The notes under the pieces: model-generated | Told to the model about the DNA's origin: nothing | The model's database searches: none | Seen by the model: the letters and a program-made list of their open reading frames with translations, nothing else | In this document: positions 41,267 to 49,810 of the stretch, in pieces | Position numbering within the stretch: position 1 is the stretch's first letter | Layout of the letters: every line of letters begins with the position of its first letter | Program-made: the position numbers and the translations under genes | From: VRUE01 sp963807425 | GTDB taxonomy: Bacteria; Actinomycetota; Thermoleophilia; Solirubrobacterales; 70-9 | Length of the DNA stretch: 64,000 bases | Direction: 5' to 3' | Assembly: GCA_963807425.1 (NCBI GenBank) | Contig: CAWEBZ010000014.1 | Location: forward strand, 62,001-126,000

Positions 41267-42137
41267 GAGCACCGAGCGACGCGGAATCGGTCGCGGCCTC
41301 GCCGCGATCCTGCCGGAGACCAGCCTCGATGACGCGGGTGAGCTGCTCGAGCTGCCGGTCGAGCTGATCAAGCCGAATCCGAATCAGCCGCGGACTAAGT
41401 TCGACGAGGCCTCGCTTGCCGGCCTCGCCTCCTCGATCGAGACCAGCGGCGTCGTCCAGCCTCTGCTCGTCCGGCCCCTCCATGACGGTGGCTACGAGCT
41501 GATTGCCGGAGAGCGGCGCTGGCGCGCTGCCCAGCGAGCCGGCCTCGAGAAGGTGCCGGCTGTGGTCCGCGAGTCGGAGCGCGCCGAGCGACTTCAGGTT
41601 GCGCTGATCGAGAACATGGTCCGTGAGGACCTCAATCCCGTTGACGAGGCCCGCGCCTGTGCGGCCCTGGTCGACGATCTCGGCCTCTCCAAGGAGGAGC
41701 TCGCCCGCCGGGTCGGCCGCAGCCGGCCGGCCGTCTCCAACCTGATCCGCCTGCTTGACCTTCCCGACGAGGCTCTCGAGCTGCTCGAGAGCGGAGAGCT
41801 CAGCGAGGGCCATGGCCGAGCCCTGCTCGCCGCTTCCGGCAACGACGTTCGTCGCCGTCTCGCCCGCGACGCGGCACGGGGTGGATGGTCGGTGCGCGAG
41901 ACCGAGAACAGGGCCAAGCTGGCTGGCCAGCCAAAACAGGGGGGAGAGGCACCTCGCAAACGGCTGGATGCCGAGCAGGCGGCCGCGATGCGCGATGCCG
42001 CCGATCGGCTCGAGACGGCCCTGGGTCACGAGGTGAAGGTCAGGCCGAAGGGAGAGGAGATCGCGGTGGAGATCCGCTTTGACGATCTCGCGGAAGCGCT
42101 CGAGCTGGCGCGCAGCGTGGGCCGCTCGCGCGCCTGA
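41259..42137 (+). CDS. parB: Chromosome-partitioning protein ParB
   Basis: CTPase clamp that loads at parS and spreads. 292 residues: RGIGRGLAAILP ParA-interaction tip, the CTP-binding N domain with NPNQPRTKFDE and the GERRWRAAQRAG box, LIENMVREDLNPVDEA, an HTH (LSKEELARRVGRSRPAVSNLIRLL region) and a C-terminal dimer domain after a charged linker. The start is GTG at 41259. A candidate parS lies at 38243. Confidence 0.95.
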   Translation: MAKSTERRGIGRGLAAILPETSLDDAGELLELPVELIKPNPNQPRTKFDEASLAGLASSIETSGVVQPLLVRPLHDGGYELIAGERRWRAAQRAGLEKVPAVVRESERAERLQVALIENMVREDLNPVDEARACAALVDDLGLSKEELARRVGRSRPAVSNLIRLLDLPDEALELLESGELSEGHGRALLAASGNDVRRRLARDAARGGWSVRETENRAKLAGQPKQGGEAPRKRLDAEQAAAMRDAADRLETALGHEVKVRPKGEEIAVEIRFDDLAEALELARSVGRSRA

Positions 42138-42168
42138 GCGACCCGCCCTAACCCCTGCATTCGGCCGC

Positions 42169-42174
42169 TATCAT
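42169..42174 (+). promoter_or_regulatory. -10 box before tRNA-Ile
   Basis: TATCAT, 12 nt before the first base of tRNA-Ile, inside the 49-bp gap after parB. It would also drive the downstream bifunctional-nuclease gene. Confidence 0.4.
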
Positions 42175-42186
42175 CGGCCAAGCTCC

Positions 42187-42260
<74 letters not shown>

Positions 42261-42263
42261 CTC

Positions 42264-42758
42264 GTGCAACAGATGCAGATCTACGGCGTCAGCTTTGACA
42301 TGGTCGGCAAGCAGCCGATCGTCTTGTTGAAGACTGTCGACGGCAACAAGTTCCTGCCGATTTGGATCGGCCACCCCGAGGCGGCCGCGATCCTGATGAA
42401 GCTGCAGGGCGCCTCGACTCCGCGGCCGATGACCCACGACCTGCTCTCGGACCTGCTCGAGCAGCTCGACGCGAAATGCGAGCGGGTCTCGGTCACCGAG
42501 TTGCGGGACAACACCTTCTATGCCTCGATCACCGTCTCGATCAACGGCTCGGAGCTGGAGATCGATTCCCGCCCCTCGGACGCCCTCGCCCTCGCCGTTC
42601 GGGTCTCGGCGCCGATCTTCGCCGACGAGGCCGTGATCGAGGAGTCGGCGATTGAGTTCGAGCACGACGTCGAGGACACCGAGGAGGTCGTCGACAAGTT
42701 CAAGGATTTCCTCGACGAGGTCTCGCCGGACGACTTCGCCAAGGGCGAGGATTCCTAA
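42264..42758 (+). CDS. Bifunctional nuclease family protein (DUF151)
   Basis: A 164-residue protein of the BFN/DUF151 family. The domain (about 5-135) shows QPIVLLKTVDGNKFLPIWIG, ILMKLQG, RPMTHDLLSDLL, TFYASITVSINGSELEIDSR and PSDALALAVRV, all family hallmarks; the C-terminal 30 residues are acidic. A plant member has DNase and RNase activity and the Mycobacterium homologue has been linked to stress responses, but the bacterial role is unsettled. GTG 42264 follows the tRNA-Ile gene by 3 nt and ATG 42273 is an alternative; neither has a ribosome site. Its stop overlaps that of ddl copy 2. Confidence 0.9.
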   Translation: MQQMQIYGVSFDMVGKQPIVLLKTVDGNKFLPIWIGHPEAAAILMKLQGASTPRPMTHDLLSDLLEQLDAKCERVSVTELRDNTFYASITVSINGSELEIDSRPSDALALAVRVSAPIFADEAVIEESAIEFEHDVEDTEEVVDKFKDFLDEVSPDDFAKGEDS

Positions 42759-43687
42759 GCCGCCGCCGGTTCCAGCGCCAGCTCGAGGATCCGCTCGACC
42801 AATTGCTCGAAGGACATCCCCGCCGCCTCAGCGGCCTGGGGGAGGAGGCTGGTGTCGGTGAGGCCCGGGATCGCGTTCACCTCTAGTACCTGCGGTCCCT
42901 CTGCGCCGAGGATCAGGTCGACGCGCGAGAAGCCAGAGCAACCCAGCGTCTCGTAGGCACCGAGCGCTGCCTCGATCACCGCGCTCGTCTCTGCCTCGCC
43001 GAGCTCGGCAGGGCAGACGAAGGAGGTACGGCCGATCTCGTAACGGGCTTCGAAGTCGTAGCTGTCACCGCCGACCGGAATCGCCTCGACCACCGGCAGG
43101 GGCTCGCCGCCGAGCACGCTCACCGCCAGCTCGCGACCCTCGACGAAACGCTCGAGCAGGATGCGGTCGTCATAGCTGAAGGCGGAGACCAGCGCCTCCG
43201 GGACCTCGAACCAGCTGGCCGCGAACTTCACCCCCAGGGCCGAGCCGCCGCGGCTCGGCTTGACCACGAGGGGGAAGCCGAGCCGTTCCTCGAGGCTGCC
43301 CAGCGCGTCTCCGGCGCCAAGCTCGCGGAAGGCGGTCTCGTTGAAGGCGAACCAGTCGGGAGTCGGGATCCCAGCGGAGCGCAGCTCGTGCTTGGTCAGG
43401 ACCTTGTCGATGCAGCGGATGCAGGCGACGACGCCGGGGCCGGTGAAGGGAATGCCAAGGATCTCGAGCAGCTCCTGCGCGGTCCCATCCTCGCCTCCCA
43501 GCCCGTGCATGGCAACGAAGGCGACATCCGGTTGCGTCACCGAAAGCCCCCTGACCAGATCACCGCCGGCCTCGAAGGGCAGCACCTCGTGACCGAGTCT
43601 CTCCAAGGCGTCTTCGACCCGGGCCCCAGAGCGCAGAGAGACCCCGCGCTCCAGCGAACGTCCCCCTTTCAGCACGGCGACCTTCAT
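42755..43687 (-). CDS. D-alanine--D-alanine ligase family protein (copy 2)
   Basis: A 310-residue ATP-grasp enzyme with the Ddl motif set: AVLKGGRSLERGVSLRSG, AMHGLGGEDGTAQELLE, CIDKVLTKHELRSAGIP, LVVKPSRGGSALGVKFA, YDFEARYEIGRT and VLEVNAIPGLTDTS. It is clearly diverged from copy 1 at 16.4 kb (for example GRTSFVCPAE against GGMELVVPAP near the second substrate). It is coupled by ATGA overlap to an aminotransferase gene rather than to cell-wall genes, so it may be a second D-Ala-D-Ala ligase or may join other amino acids. Which one serves peptidoglycan cannot be told from sequence. Confidence 0.85.
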   Translation of the reverse strand: MKVAVLKGGRSLERGVSLRSGARVEDALERLGHEVLPFEAGGDLVRGLSVTQPDVAFVAMHGLGGEDGTAQELLEILGIPFTGPGVVACIRCIDKVLTKHELRSAGIPTPDWFAFNETAFRELGAGDALGSLEERLGFPLVVKPSRGGSALGVKFAASWFEVPEALVSAFSYDDRILLERFVEGRELAVSVLGGEPLPVVEAIPVGGDSYDFEARYEIGRTSFVCPAELGEAETSAVIEAALGAYETLGCSGFSRVDLILGAEGPQVLEVNAIPGLTDTSLLPQAAEAAGMSFEQLVERILELALEPAAA

Positions 43688-45048
43688 CCTGAGCCCTCTT
43701 CGGCCTTGCGGAAGGGAACCACGTTCTCCTGCTCGCTCTCGGTCTCCTTCGGCCGCTCGACCTTTGCCGGCCGCTCGCCGGTCAGCGCTCCGTAGAGCTC
43801 GACCTGCTCGGCGATCACCTTGCCGATGCGGCGGATGCCCTCGCGGATCTCGTCCTCGCCGCTGGCGGAGAAATTGAGCCGCATTGAGTTGCGTCCGCGG
43901 TCGTCGACGTAGGCGGCTCGACCGGGCACGAAAGCGACGTCCTCGCGCAGCGCCTTGGCCAGGAGGTCGCCGGTATCGATGTAATCGGGCAGGGTCGCCC
44001 AGATGAAGAGGCCGCCATCCGGTTCGGTCCAGGTGGCCTGTGGGGGGAAGTGCCGGCTGAGCGCGTCGAGCATGGCGTCGCGCCGCCCGCGATAGATCTC
44101 GACCAGGCTCTCGACGTACTCGCGCCAGCGGCCGCCGGCAAAGTACTCGCGCACGAAGAACTGGGTCAGGGTCGAGGTGCAGAGGTCGGAGGCCTGCTTG
44201 CCGAGCACGATCTTCTCCATCACCGGCGGCGGCGCCACCGCCCAGCCGAGGCGGATGCCGGGGGAGAGGATCTTCGAGAAGGTGCCTATGTAGATGACGA
44301 AATCGCCGCCGTCGAGCTGGTAGAGCGGCGGCAGCGGCTCGCCGTCGAAGCGCAGCAGGCCATAGGGGTTGTCCTCGACGACGAGGAGCTCGTGGGCTCG
44401 GGCCAGCTCGACCAGCCGCTGGCGTCGCTCGAGCGACAGCGTCACCCCGGCGGGATTCTGGAAGCTGGGGACCGAGTAGACGAACTTGGGCCGCCGTCCT
44501 TCCCCGCCGAGCCTCTCCAGCACCTGCTCGAGCTCGTCGATCCGCATCCCCTCGCCGTCACACTCGACCTGGATCACATCGGCCTGGTAGCTGCAGAAGA
44601 CTGGAACGGCGCCGGGGTAGGTGGGCGCCTCGCAGATCACCGCGTCGCCAGGATCGACCAGCGTCTTGCAGACCAGGTCGATCGCCTGCTGGCCGCCGGT
44701 GGTGACGATCACGTCCTCGGGGTCGGGCAGCATCCCCTCCGCGCCCATCACCTCGAGGATGCAGTCGACGGTCTCGCGGAATCCCTCGGTCGGCCCGTAC
44801 TGGAGCGCCTCGGCAGCGGACTCCTGCGCGATCCGCGTCATCTGGGCGGCGAACGCCTGCGGCGGGAAGGTCGAGGTGTCCGGCAACCCGCCGGCGAGGG
44901 AGATCACTTCGGGCCGCGCCGTGACGGCCATCAGGTCGCGCATCGCCGAGGAACGCATCACCCGGGTGCGCTCGGCGAAGAGCCCCGCATAGCGCTCCAG
45001 GTCGCGGGCGCCCACATGGGCTCGGCGTCGCTGGGGCGGCTCGGACAT
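43684..45048 (-). CDS. PLP-dependent aminotransferase (class I/II, 2-aminoadipate-transaminase-like)
   Basis: A 454-residue fold-type I aminotransferase: EVISLAGGLPDTSTFP, VTTGGQQAIDLVCKTLVDPGD, SVPSFQNPAGVTLSLERR, VVEDNPYGLLRF and YIGTFSKILSPGIRLGW, where the Lys of FSKIL binds PLP. The subgroup covers LysN-like 2-aminoadipate and aromatic or branched-chain transaminases; it lacks the N-terminal GntR domain of MocR regulators. A charged tail of about 35 residues follows the domain. It precedes ddl copy 2 with a 4-bp overlap, so the two probably act in one pathway. Substrate not deducible. Confidence 0.9.
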   Translation of the reverse strand: MSEPPQRRRAHVGARDLERYAGLFAERTRVMRSSAMRDLMAVTARPEVISLAGGLPDTSTFPPQAFAAQMTRIAQESAAEALQYGPTEGFRETVDCILEVMGAEGMLPDPEDVIVTTGGQQAIDLVCKTLVDPGDAVICEAPTYPGAVPVFCSYQADVIQVECDGEGMRIDELEQVLERLGGEGRRPKFVYSVPSFQNPAGVTLSLERRQRLVELARAHELLVVEDNPYGLLRFDGEPLPPLYQLDGGDFVIYIGTFSKILSPGIRLGWAVAPPPVMEKIVLGKQASDLCTSTLTQFFVREYFAGGRWREYVESLVEIYRGRRDAMLDALSRHFPPQATWTEPDGGLFIWATLPDYIDTGDLLAKALREDVAFVPGRAAYVDDRGRNSMRLNFSASGEDEIREGIRRIGKVIAEQVELYGALTGERPAKVERPKETESEQENVVPFRKAEEGSG

Positions 45049-45091
45049 CTGCGGATAGTGTGGCGAATCCGCGCCAGCTCGCCGGGAGAGT

Positions 45092-45097
45092 TAGGTT
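45092..45097 (+). promoter_or_regulatory. Possible -10 box of the small membrane protein gene
   Basis: TAGGTT, 6 nt before the GTG at 45104, in the 55-bp gap between two divergent genes; no ribosome site. Confidence 0.3.
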
Positions 45098-45103
45098 TTC
45101 GGC

Positions 45104-45538
45104 GTGGGATCTTTCTCCGGCATCTGCCTCGAGCTCGGCATCGGCATCGCAATCGGGATGCTCGCTGGCACCACTGGCCTGCACGGTTCTGCCCGTGGGC
45201 GGATGACGATCCTCGCCGGAGCGATCGGCCTCGTCGTCGGCTTCCTGCTCGCCGGCAGTGCCGACCTCAGCGGCCCGATTGGTGCTCTCTTCTGCCTGCT
45301 CGGCGCCGTCTTCGCCTGCATCGTCGTCAGCGACATCGTCAGCGGTGCTGGCCGGCGTGAGGGCAGCGGCACCGCGGCGCTCGGCTTCCTCGTCTCGCTT
45401 GCCGCGCTGATCGTCGTCGCGATCGCGATCCTGCTCTCGCCCGCGGTCGTCGTGGTTCTGGCCGCCCTGGCCTGGCTCGGCGTCTCGCGACGCCGCCGTG
45501 CGCAGCGCAAACACGCCGGCCTGCGCGTGCTGCGCTAG
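45104..45538 (+). CDS. Small four-helix membrane protein, unknown function
   Basis: A 144-residue protein made almost wholly of four hydrophobic helices (about 8-24, 34-52, 58-77, 92-125) with short loops and a basic tail ending RRRRAQRKHAGLRVLR. No motif or family could be recognised. Alternating Gly/Ala-rich helices suggest a tightly packed bundle. The start is GTG at 45104, with a -10-like TAGGTT just before. It precedes the phosphodiesterase-like gene by 22-34 bp and may be co-transcribed with it. Confidence 0.7.
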   Translation: MGSFSGICLELGIGIAIGMLAGTTGLHGSARGRMTILAGAIGLVVGFLLAGSADLSGPIGALFCLLGAVFACIVVSDIVSGAGRREGSGTAALGFLVSLAALIVVAIAILLSPAVVVVLAALAWLGVSRRRRAQRKHAGLRVLR

Positions 45539-45572
45539 CCCGCCGGCGCGGTCGAGGATCATGGGGCGGGCA

Positions 45573-47093
45573 ATGCCTGCGAAGAAGAAGCTGGTCCTCA
45601 CCTACGTCGACTCGCTGCGAACGGACATGCTCCAGCAGGCCGTCGACGAAGACCGTGCGCCCACCTTCGGAGCTCTGCTGGAGCGTGGCGTTCTCGTCCC
45701 GGATTGCGTCTCCAGCTTTCCCTCGGTGACGCCAGTCGCCTGCGCCGAGATGGTCAGCGGTGTCGGCGCCGACGGGCACTGGATCAGCGGCATGAACTGG
45801 TACCACCGGCTCGAGCGTCGCTACGTCGAGTACGGCTCCTCGCTCGAGGCGACCCGCGCCTTCGGCGTCTTCCGCGCCCTCTACGACCTCGTCTACAACA
45901 TGAACCTGGCGCATCTCAATCCCGGGGTCGAGACGCTCTTCGAGCAGCTCGACGACTCGGGACTGCGGACGGCCTGCACCCCGTTCCTGATCTACCGAGG
46001 GCGTCACCGCCACCAGGTCTCGCTCGAGGGCCTGCTGCGCCGAGCGGTCGACGCCACCCAGCTCAAGTTCCGCCACCACACCTGGGGACCGGCCGAGCTC
46101 TTCTACGGCGACCTCTACGCCAGCAGCGAGGTGCCCTGCAAATCGACCTCGATCCCCGGCAACCGCGACGGATACTCAGCCTGCTGTGCGTCGGAGCTGG
46201 CCAAGGCCGACGGCTTCGACTTCCTTCTCTTCTCGCTTCCCGACAACGACAACTACTCTCACCGCCACGGGCCGGAAGCGAGCGTCGAGTCGATCGCCAA
46301 GGCGGATCACTGCTTCGGCAAACTGGTCGAGGCAAGCGGTGGCCTCGACGCCTTCCTCGAGGAGCACGCCCTGATCCTGCTCGCCGACCACGCGCAGACC
46401 GCGGTTCATCGCGGACTGCCCCTGGCCGAGTTGCTGAGCCAGAAGTGGACGGTGCTGCAGCCTTCGGAGGACAGGCCCGAGCGTGCCCAGCTCGCGGTCA
46501 GCCCGACCGGCCGCGCAGCACACGTCTACCTGCTTCCCAGTGAGGGAGACCGGCCTGAGGCAAGCGCGGTCCGCCGGGCGCTGAACGAGATCGAAGGGAT
46601 CGACCTGGTCTGCAGCCTGGCCACCTCCGACGGAGAGCATCTGCGCCGTGAGGAGCCGGGCGCACCCACCGACGCTGGAGTCTGGGCGCAGGTCGAGCGT
46701 GGCGAGCAGCAGCTACGTTTTCGGCCGGGCGGTGAGATCTCGGATCTGCGCGGCGGCCGCTGGGACGTCGAGGGAGACCTATCGGTCCTCGAGGCCCGGA
46801 TCGAGGACGGGCGACTGTCCAGCGACGCCTACCCCGATCCGCTCGCCCGCGTCTGGTCGGCCCTCACCGGCCCTCACGCTGGCGATTTCGTGCTCTCGCT
46901 GGAGCTCGGCTACGAGGCGGTCGACTGGGGTGGCGTCACTCACGCGGGCGGCGGCAGCCACGGCTCGCTGCACGCCGGCGACTCGCTCGGCCCGCTGCTC
47001 TTCGTCGGTTGCGGCCCGGCCGGCCGCGGAGAGCGCGAGCAGTGGGCGCTGCGCGACGTCGCCCCGGTCGTGCGCGAGCACTTCGGCCTATGA
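45573..47093 (+). CDS. Alkaline-phosphatase-superfamily protein (type I phosphodiesterase/nucleotide pyrophosphatase-like)
   Basis: A 506-residue hydrolase. Family features: KLVLTYVDSLRTDML (first metal Asp), GVLVPDCVSSFPSVTPVACAEM with a Ser/Thr nucleophile region, LFSLPDNDNYSHRHGPE and LILLADHAQTAVHRG (metal-binding Asp/His), and late GGGSHGSLHAGD with a metal His. No signal peptide is seen, so it may act in the cytosol, for example on nucleotide or phosphonate esters, or on lipid-linked substrates. ATG 45573 is preferred; ATG 45561 is in frame 12 nt upstream. It overlaps the next gene by 4 bp. Confidence 0.82.
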   Translation: MPAKKKLVLTYVDSLRTDMLQQAVDEDRAPTFGALLERGVLVPDCVSSFPSVTPVACAEMVSGVGADGHWISGMNWYHRLERRYVEYGSSLEATRAFGVFRALYDLVYNMNLAHLNPGVETLFEQLDDSGLRTACTPFLIYRGRHRHQVSLEGLLRRAVDATQLKFRHHTWGPAELFYGDLYASSEVPCKSTSIPGNRDGYSACCASELAKADGFDFLLFSLPDNDNYSHRHGPEASVESIAKADHCFGKLVEASGGLDAFLEEHALILLADHAQTAVHRGLPLAELLSQKWTVLQPSEDRPERAQLAVSPTGRAAHVYLLPSEGDRPEASAVRRALNEIEGIDLVCSLATSDGEHLRREEPGAPTDAGVWAQVERGEQQLRFRPGGEISDLRGGRWDVEGDLSVLEARIEDGRLSSDAYPDPLARVWSALTGPHAGDFVLSLELGYEAVDWGGVTHAGGGSHGSLHAGDSLGPLLFVGCGPAGRGEREQWALRDVAPVVREHFGL

Positions 47094-48658
47094 GGGTGGT
47101 CCTGGCGACGTTCGTCGCCGGGATGTTGCTGCTGCCCGCAACCGCGCTCGGTGCCGGTGGGGAGATCACGGCAAGCGAAGCGATCCGGGTCGCCGATCGC
47201 GATCCCAAGGTCGTCGAGGAGCGGGAGGAGAGCCAGGGCCTGACAAGCAGCGCGAACATGGTCGACGGCAACTGGGAGGTTGGCTATTTCGCCGCCGACG
47301 ATCAGATCGCGCTCGTCCTCGTCGATCCGCTCACCGCGCGAGTCCGCGAGTCCTGGACCGGGTACCAGGTCGCCTGGAAGATGGCGCGCGGCTACCCCGG
47401 CGCCTTCGGTCACGAGCTCAACGCTCCCTACGTCTTCCTGCCGCTCTGCGCCATCTTCCTTCTCGGCCTGGTCGACTGGCGGCGCATATGGCGTCTCGCC
47501 AACCTCGACCTGCTCGCGCTGCTCGGCTTCGGCGCCTCGCACTTCTTCTTCAACCGCGCCGAGATCGGCCTCTCGGTCCCGCTCCAGTACATCCCACTCC
47601 TCTACCTCTTCGCCCGGGCGCTGTGGATCGGCGCGCGCGGAAGGGGGGAGGGGATCCGCCCGCTCTGGCCGGCCACCTGGCTGCTCATCGCCGCCCTCTT
47701 CCTGATCGGCTTCCGGGTCGGGCTCAACGTCACCGACTCCGCCGCGATCGACGTCGGCTACGCCAGCGTCGTCGGCGCCGACCGCGTCGCCGACGGCGAC
47801 ACGCTCTACGACAACTTCCCGGACGACGTCTCCCAGGGAGACACCTACGGCCCCGTCAACTACCTCGCCTACGTTCCCTTCGAGCAAATCTGGCCCTGGT
47901 CCGGAAGCTGGGACGACCTTCCCGCCGCCCACGGCGCCGCCGTCTTCTTCGACCTCGCCACCTTCGCCCTCCTGCTCCTGCTCGGCCGCCGCATCCGCCC
48001 CGGACCCGCAGGCCGCAGGCTCGCCGCGACTCTCGCCTTCGCCTGGGCTGCCTATCCCTACACGGCCTTCGCCCTGCTCTCCAACTCCAACGACACCCTC
48101 GTCGCGATGCTCCTCGTCACCGTCCTCCTGCTCCTCGCCCGCCCTGCCGCTAGAGGTGCGATCGCTGCCCTCGCCACCTTCGCCAAGTTCGCCCCGGCGG
48201 TGCTCGTGCCAATGCTCGCCACCTACGAGCCGACGGGAGGACGACCTCGCCGACGATCGCGCATCCTCCTCGCATTCGGCGCGGCCTTCGCGACGGCGGC
48301 GGGCCTGGCGATGCTCTGGCCCACCATCGACCCCGGCCTGCCCACCTTCTACGACCGCACCCTCGCCTACCAGGCCAGCCGCGACTCCCCCTTCAGCATC
48401 TGGGGCCAAGTACCCAGCCTTGAGCCCCTACGAGTCGCGATTCTCGCTGCGGTTGGCTTGCTTTCGATCACCTTCGCTTTTCGCCCCAAACGCAAGACCC
48501 TGGTCCAAGTAGCTGCGCTAGGAGCTGCTCTTTTGATCGGTGTGCAGCTGACGATGCACCACTGGTTCTACCTCTACATAGTCTGGTTCTACCCGCTCCT
48601 CCTCATAGCCATGACATCCCTGGAGAGGCAGCCTGGGATCAAAGGAAGAGCGATCTAA
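47090..48658 (+). CDS. Polytopic membrane protein, GT-C/DUF2029-like glycosyltransferase candidate
   Basis: A 522-residue protein with a cleavable or anchoring N-terminal helix (residues 1-22, VLATFVAGMLLLPATALG), an extracytoplasmic domain of about 85 residues, and about nine to ten membrane helices. Loop motifs such as GADRVADGDTLYDN and DTYGPVNYLAYVPFE (near residue 225-265) resemble the first periplasmic loop of polyprenol-phosphate-sugar-dependent GT-C mannosyltransferases (GT87). The unusual front domain is unlike typical GT87 enzymes. ATGA overlap couples it to the hydrolase gene. Function is inferred from topology and loop motifs only. Confidence 0.6.
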   Translation: MRVVLATFVAGMLLLPATALGAGGEITASEAIRVADRDPKVVEEREESQGLTSSANMVDGNWEVGYFAADDQIALVLVDPLTARVRESWTGYQVAWKMARGYPGAFGHELNAPYVFLPLCAIFLLGLVDWRRIWRLANLDLLALLGFGASHFFFNRAEIGLSVPLQYIPLLYLFARALWIGARGRGEGIRPLWPATWLLIAALFLIGFRVGLNVTDSAAIDVGYASVVGADRVADGDTLYDNFPDDVSQGDTYGPVNYLAYVPFEQIWPWSGSWDDLPAAHGAAVFFDLATFALLLLLGRRIRPGPAGRRLAATLAFAWAAYPYTAFALLSNSNDTLVAMLLVTVLLLLARPAARGAIAALATFAKFAPAVLVPMLATYEPTGGRPRRRSRILLAFGAAFATAAGLAMLWPTIDPGLPTFYDRTLAYQASRDSPFSIWGQVPSLEPLRVAILAAVGLLSITFAFRPKRKTLVQVAALGAALLIGVQLTMHHWFYLYIVWFYPLLLIAMTSLERQPGIKGRAI

Positions 48659-48787
48659 CCGAACAGCGCTGCCAGCGGTGCAATGAATTGCAGCATTAAT
48701 CAACTAATTTCGGTATAGACCCCAAAGCCATATTCAGATAGACATCCGCCGAGTACTCAATCGCCCAAGCAAGCAGGGGGCTGTGAA
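48659..48787. other. AT-rich spacer with a small hairpin
   Basis: A 129-bp stretch that is visibly AT-richer than its left flank. It holds TGCAAT-GA-ATTGCA (48679-48692), a possible weak terminator for the membrane protein gene, and marks the left boundary of the lipoprotein pair. Confidence 0.4.
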
Positions 48788-49285
48788 GTGGAATCGCTCA
48801 AGGCGTTGGGAGTGGAATTCGAGAAGGCGAGAGTGCCACACGAGGAACTCTGGGCTGATAGAGAGAGCCCACATTTTGTACGGCGCTTGAGCAGTGCCCT
48901 GATAGGGGTAGTAATTTCAGTGGCGATATTGGGTTGTGACGCGCCAAATGACAGCTACGGCGAAGCTGGTAGCCATGTAAGGCCTGTGGCCTGGCACGTC
49001 GCCGAGCACCCTGGCGAGCATACTGTCAAACTGACAATGTCCGTGTCTCACTGCGTGTACACAATGGTCAAACCACGGGTCAAGCGGATAGAGAAGGTGG
49101 AGCGCGCGCGTTCGACTCTAATTAAGGTGTTTGTCGAATTTCGCCGGTTGCCTGATGTGCCTGAGGCAGCGGGATGCGCAGATGTAGAACTGAGCCTATT
49201 TAAAACGATCAGGCTGCAACGTCCTATTGGGAGTCAGATCCTGTATGACGGCGCCACCTCTCCGCCGACGATACGCTGGCCGTAG
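48788..49285 (+). CDS. Putative lipoprotein, tandem paralogue 1
   Basis: A 165-residue protein of no recognised family. A hydrophobic stretch ends in a lipobox-like ILGC (Cys50), but the n-region before it is unusually long (about 35 residues), so an internal start is possible. The mature part shares a pattern with the next gene: RPVAWH near residue 65, a CVYTMVKPR segment, a late Cys, and the C-terminal LYDGATSPPTIRWP. The start is GTG 48788. Codon use and base composition are AT-richer than the flanking genes. Function unknown. Confidence 0.6.
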   Translation: MESLKALGVEFEKARVPHEELWADRESPHFVRRLSSALIGVVISVAILGCDAPNDSYGEAGSHVRPVAWHVAEHPGEHTVKLTMSVSHCVYTMVKPRVKRIEKVERARSTLIKVFVEFRRLPDVPEAAGCADVELSLFKTIRLQRPIGSQILYDGATSPPTIRWP

Positions 49286-49800
49286 TGGGAGCAGCCCCCG
49301 TTAGAGATCTCCCACGAGGTATCGCCTTGCTTCTAGGGATCATGACTCCGGCGGCCGTAGCGGGGTGCGGGTCCTCGCCGGTCCCGGTGGACTCAACTGT
49401 CGCCAGAGGTGCGGTTCACTCCGTACAGACTTTCGAACCTTTGCGCAGCTCAGGTCAAGTTTTCAAAGAACGACGAGAGATTAACGTCCGACCCGTCCAA
49501 TGGCATCTGACCTTCCCTCCCGGCGGTCGGATGGTCCGGATCGGAATCTCTCCCACCAGGTGGTGCGTTGGGACTCCCAAACCTCGGCTCGAGGAGGTCC
49601 TTGTTCGCGAGAGTGAAGAAGCTGTCACCCTCACCGCTTTTCGGACCCATTTCCCCCGCTCGTCCAATGGAGCCTGCGCTGCGTTGGAATTGGGTTTCGC
49701 GGAGGTAATCGAGCTCTCTCGAAATCTCGATGGCCGGGAGCTTTATGACGGGAGCACTTTCCCCCCTGACAAGCGCTGGCCTCGGCGTAACAGGGATTAG
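49285..49800 (+). CDS. Putative lipoprotein, tandem paralogue 2
   Basis: A 171-residue protein with a clear lipoprotein signal: basic start, hydrophobic GIALLLGIMTPAA and lipobox AVAGC (Cys28). The mature domain parallels paralogue 1: RPVQWHLTFPPGG, WCVGTPKPRLEEVLV, a CAALELGF Cys and the C-terminal LYDGSTFPPDKRWP. The GTG shares its last base frame with the TAG of the previous gene (1-bp overlap), so they are co-translated. The pair looks like a local duplication inside a foreign-looking, AT-richer island. No function can be assigned. Confidence 0.65.
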   Translation: MGAAPVRDLPRGIALLLGIMTPAAVAGCGSSPVPVDSTVARGAVHSVQTFEPLRSSGQVFKERREINVRPVQWHLTFPPGGRMVRIGISPTRWCVGTPKPRLEEVLVRESEEAVTLTAFRTHFPRSSNGACAALELGFAEVIELSRNLDGRELYDGSTFPPDKRWPRRNRD

Positions 49801-49810
49801 GCGGGGCGGA

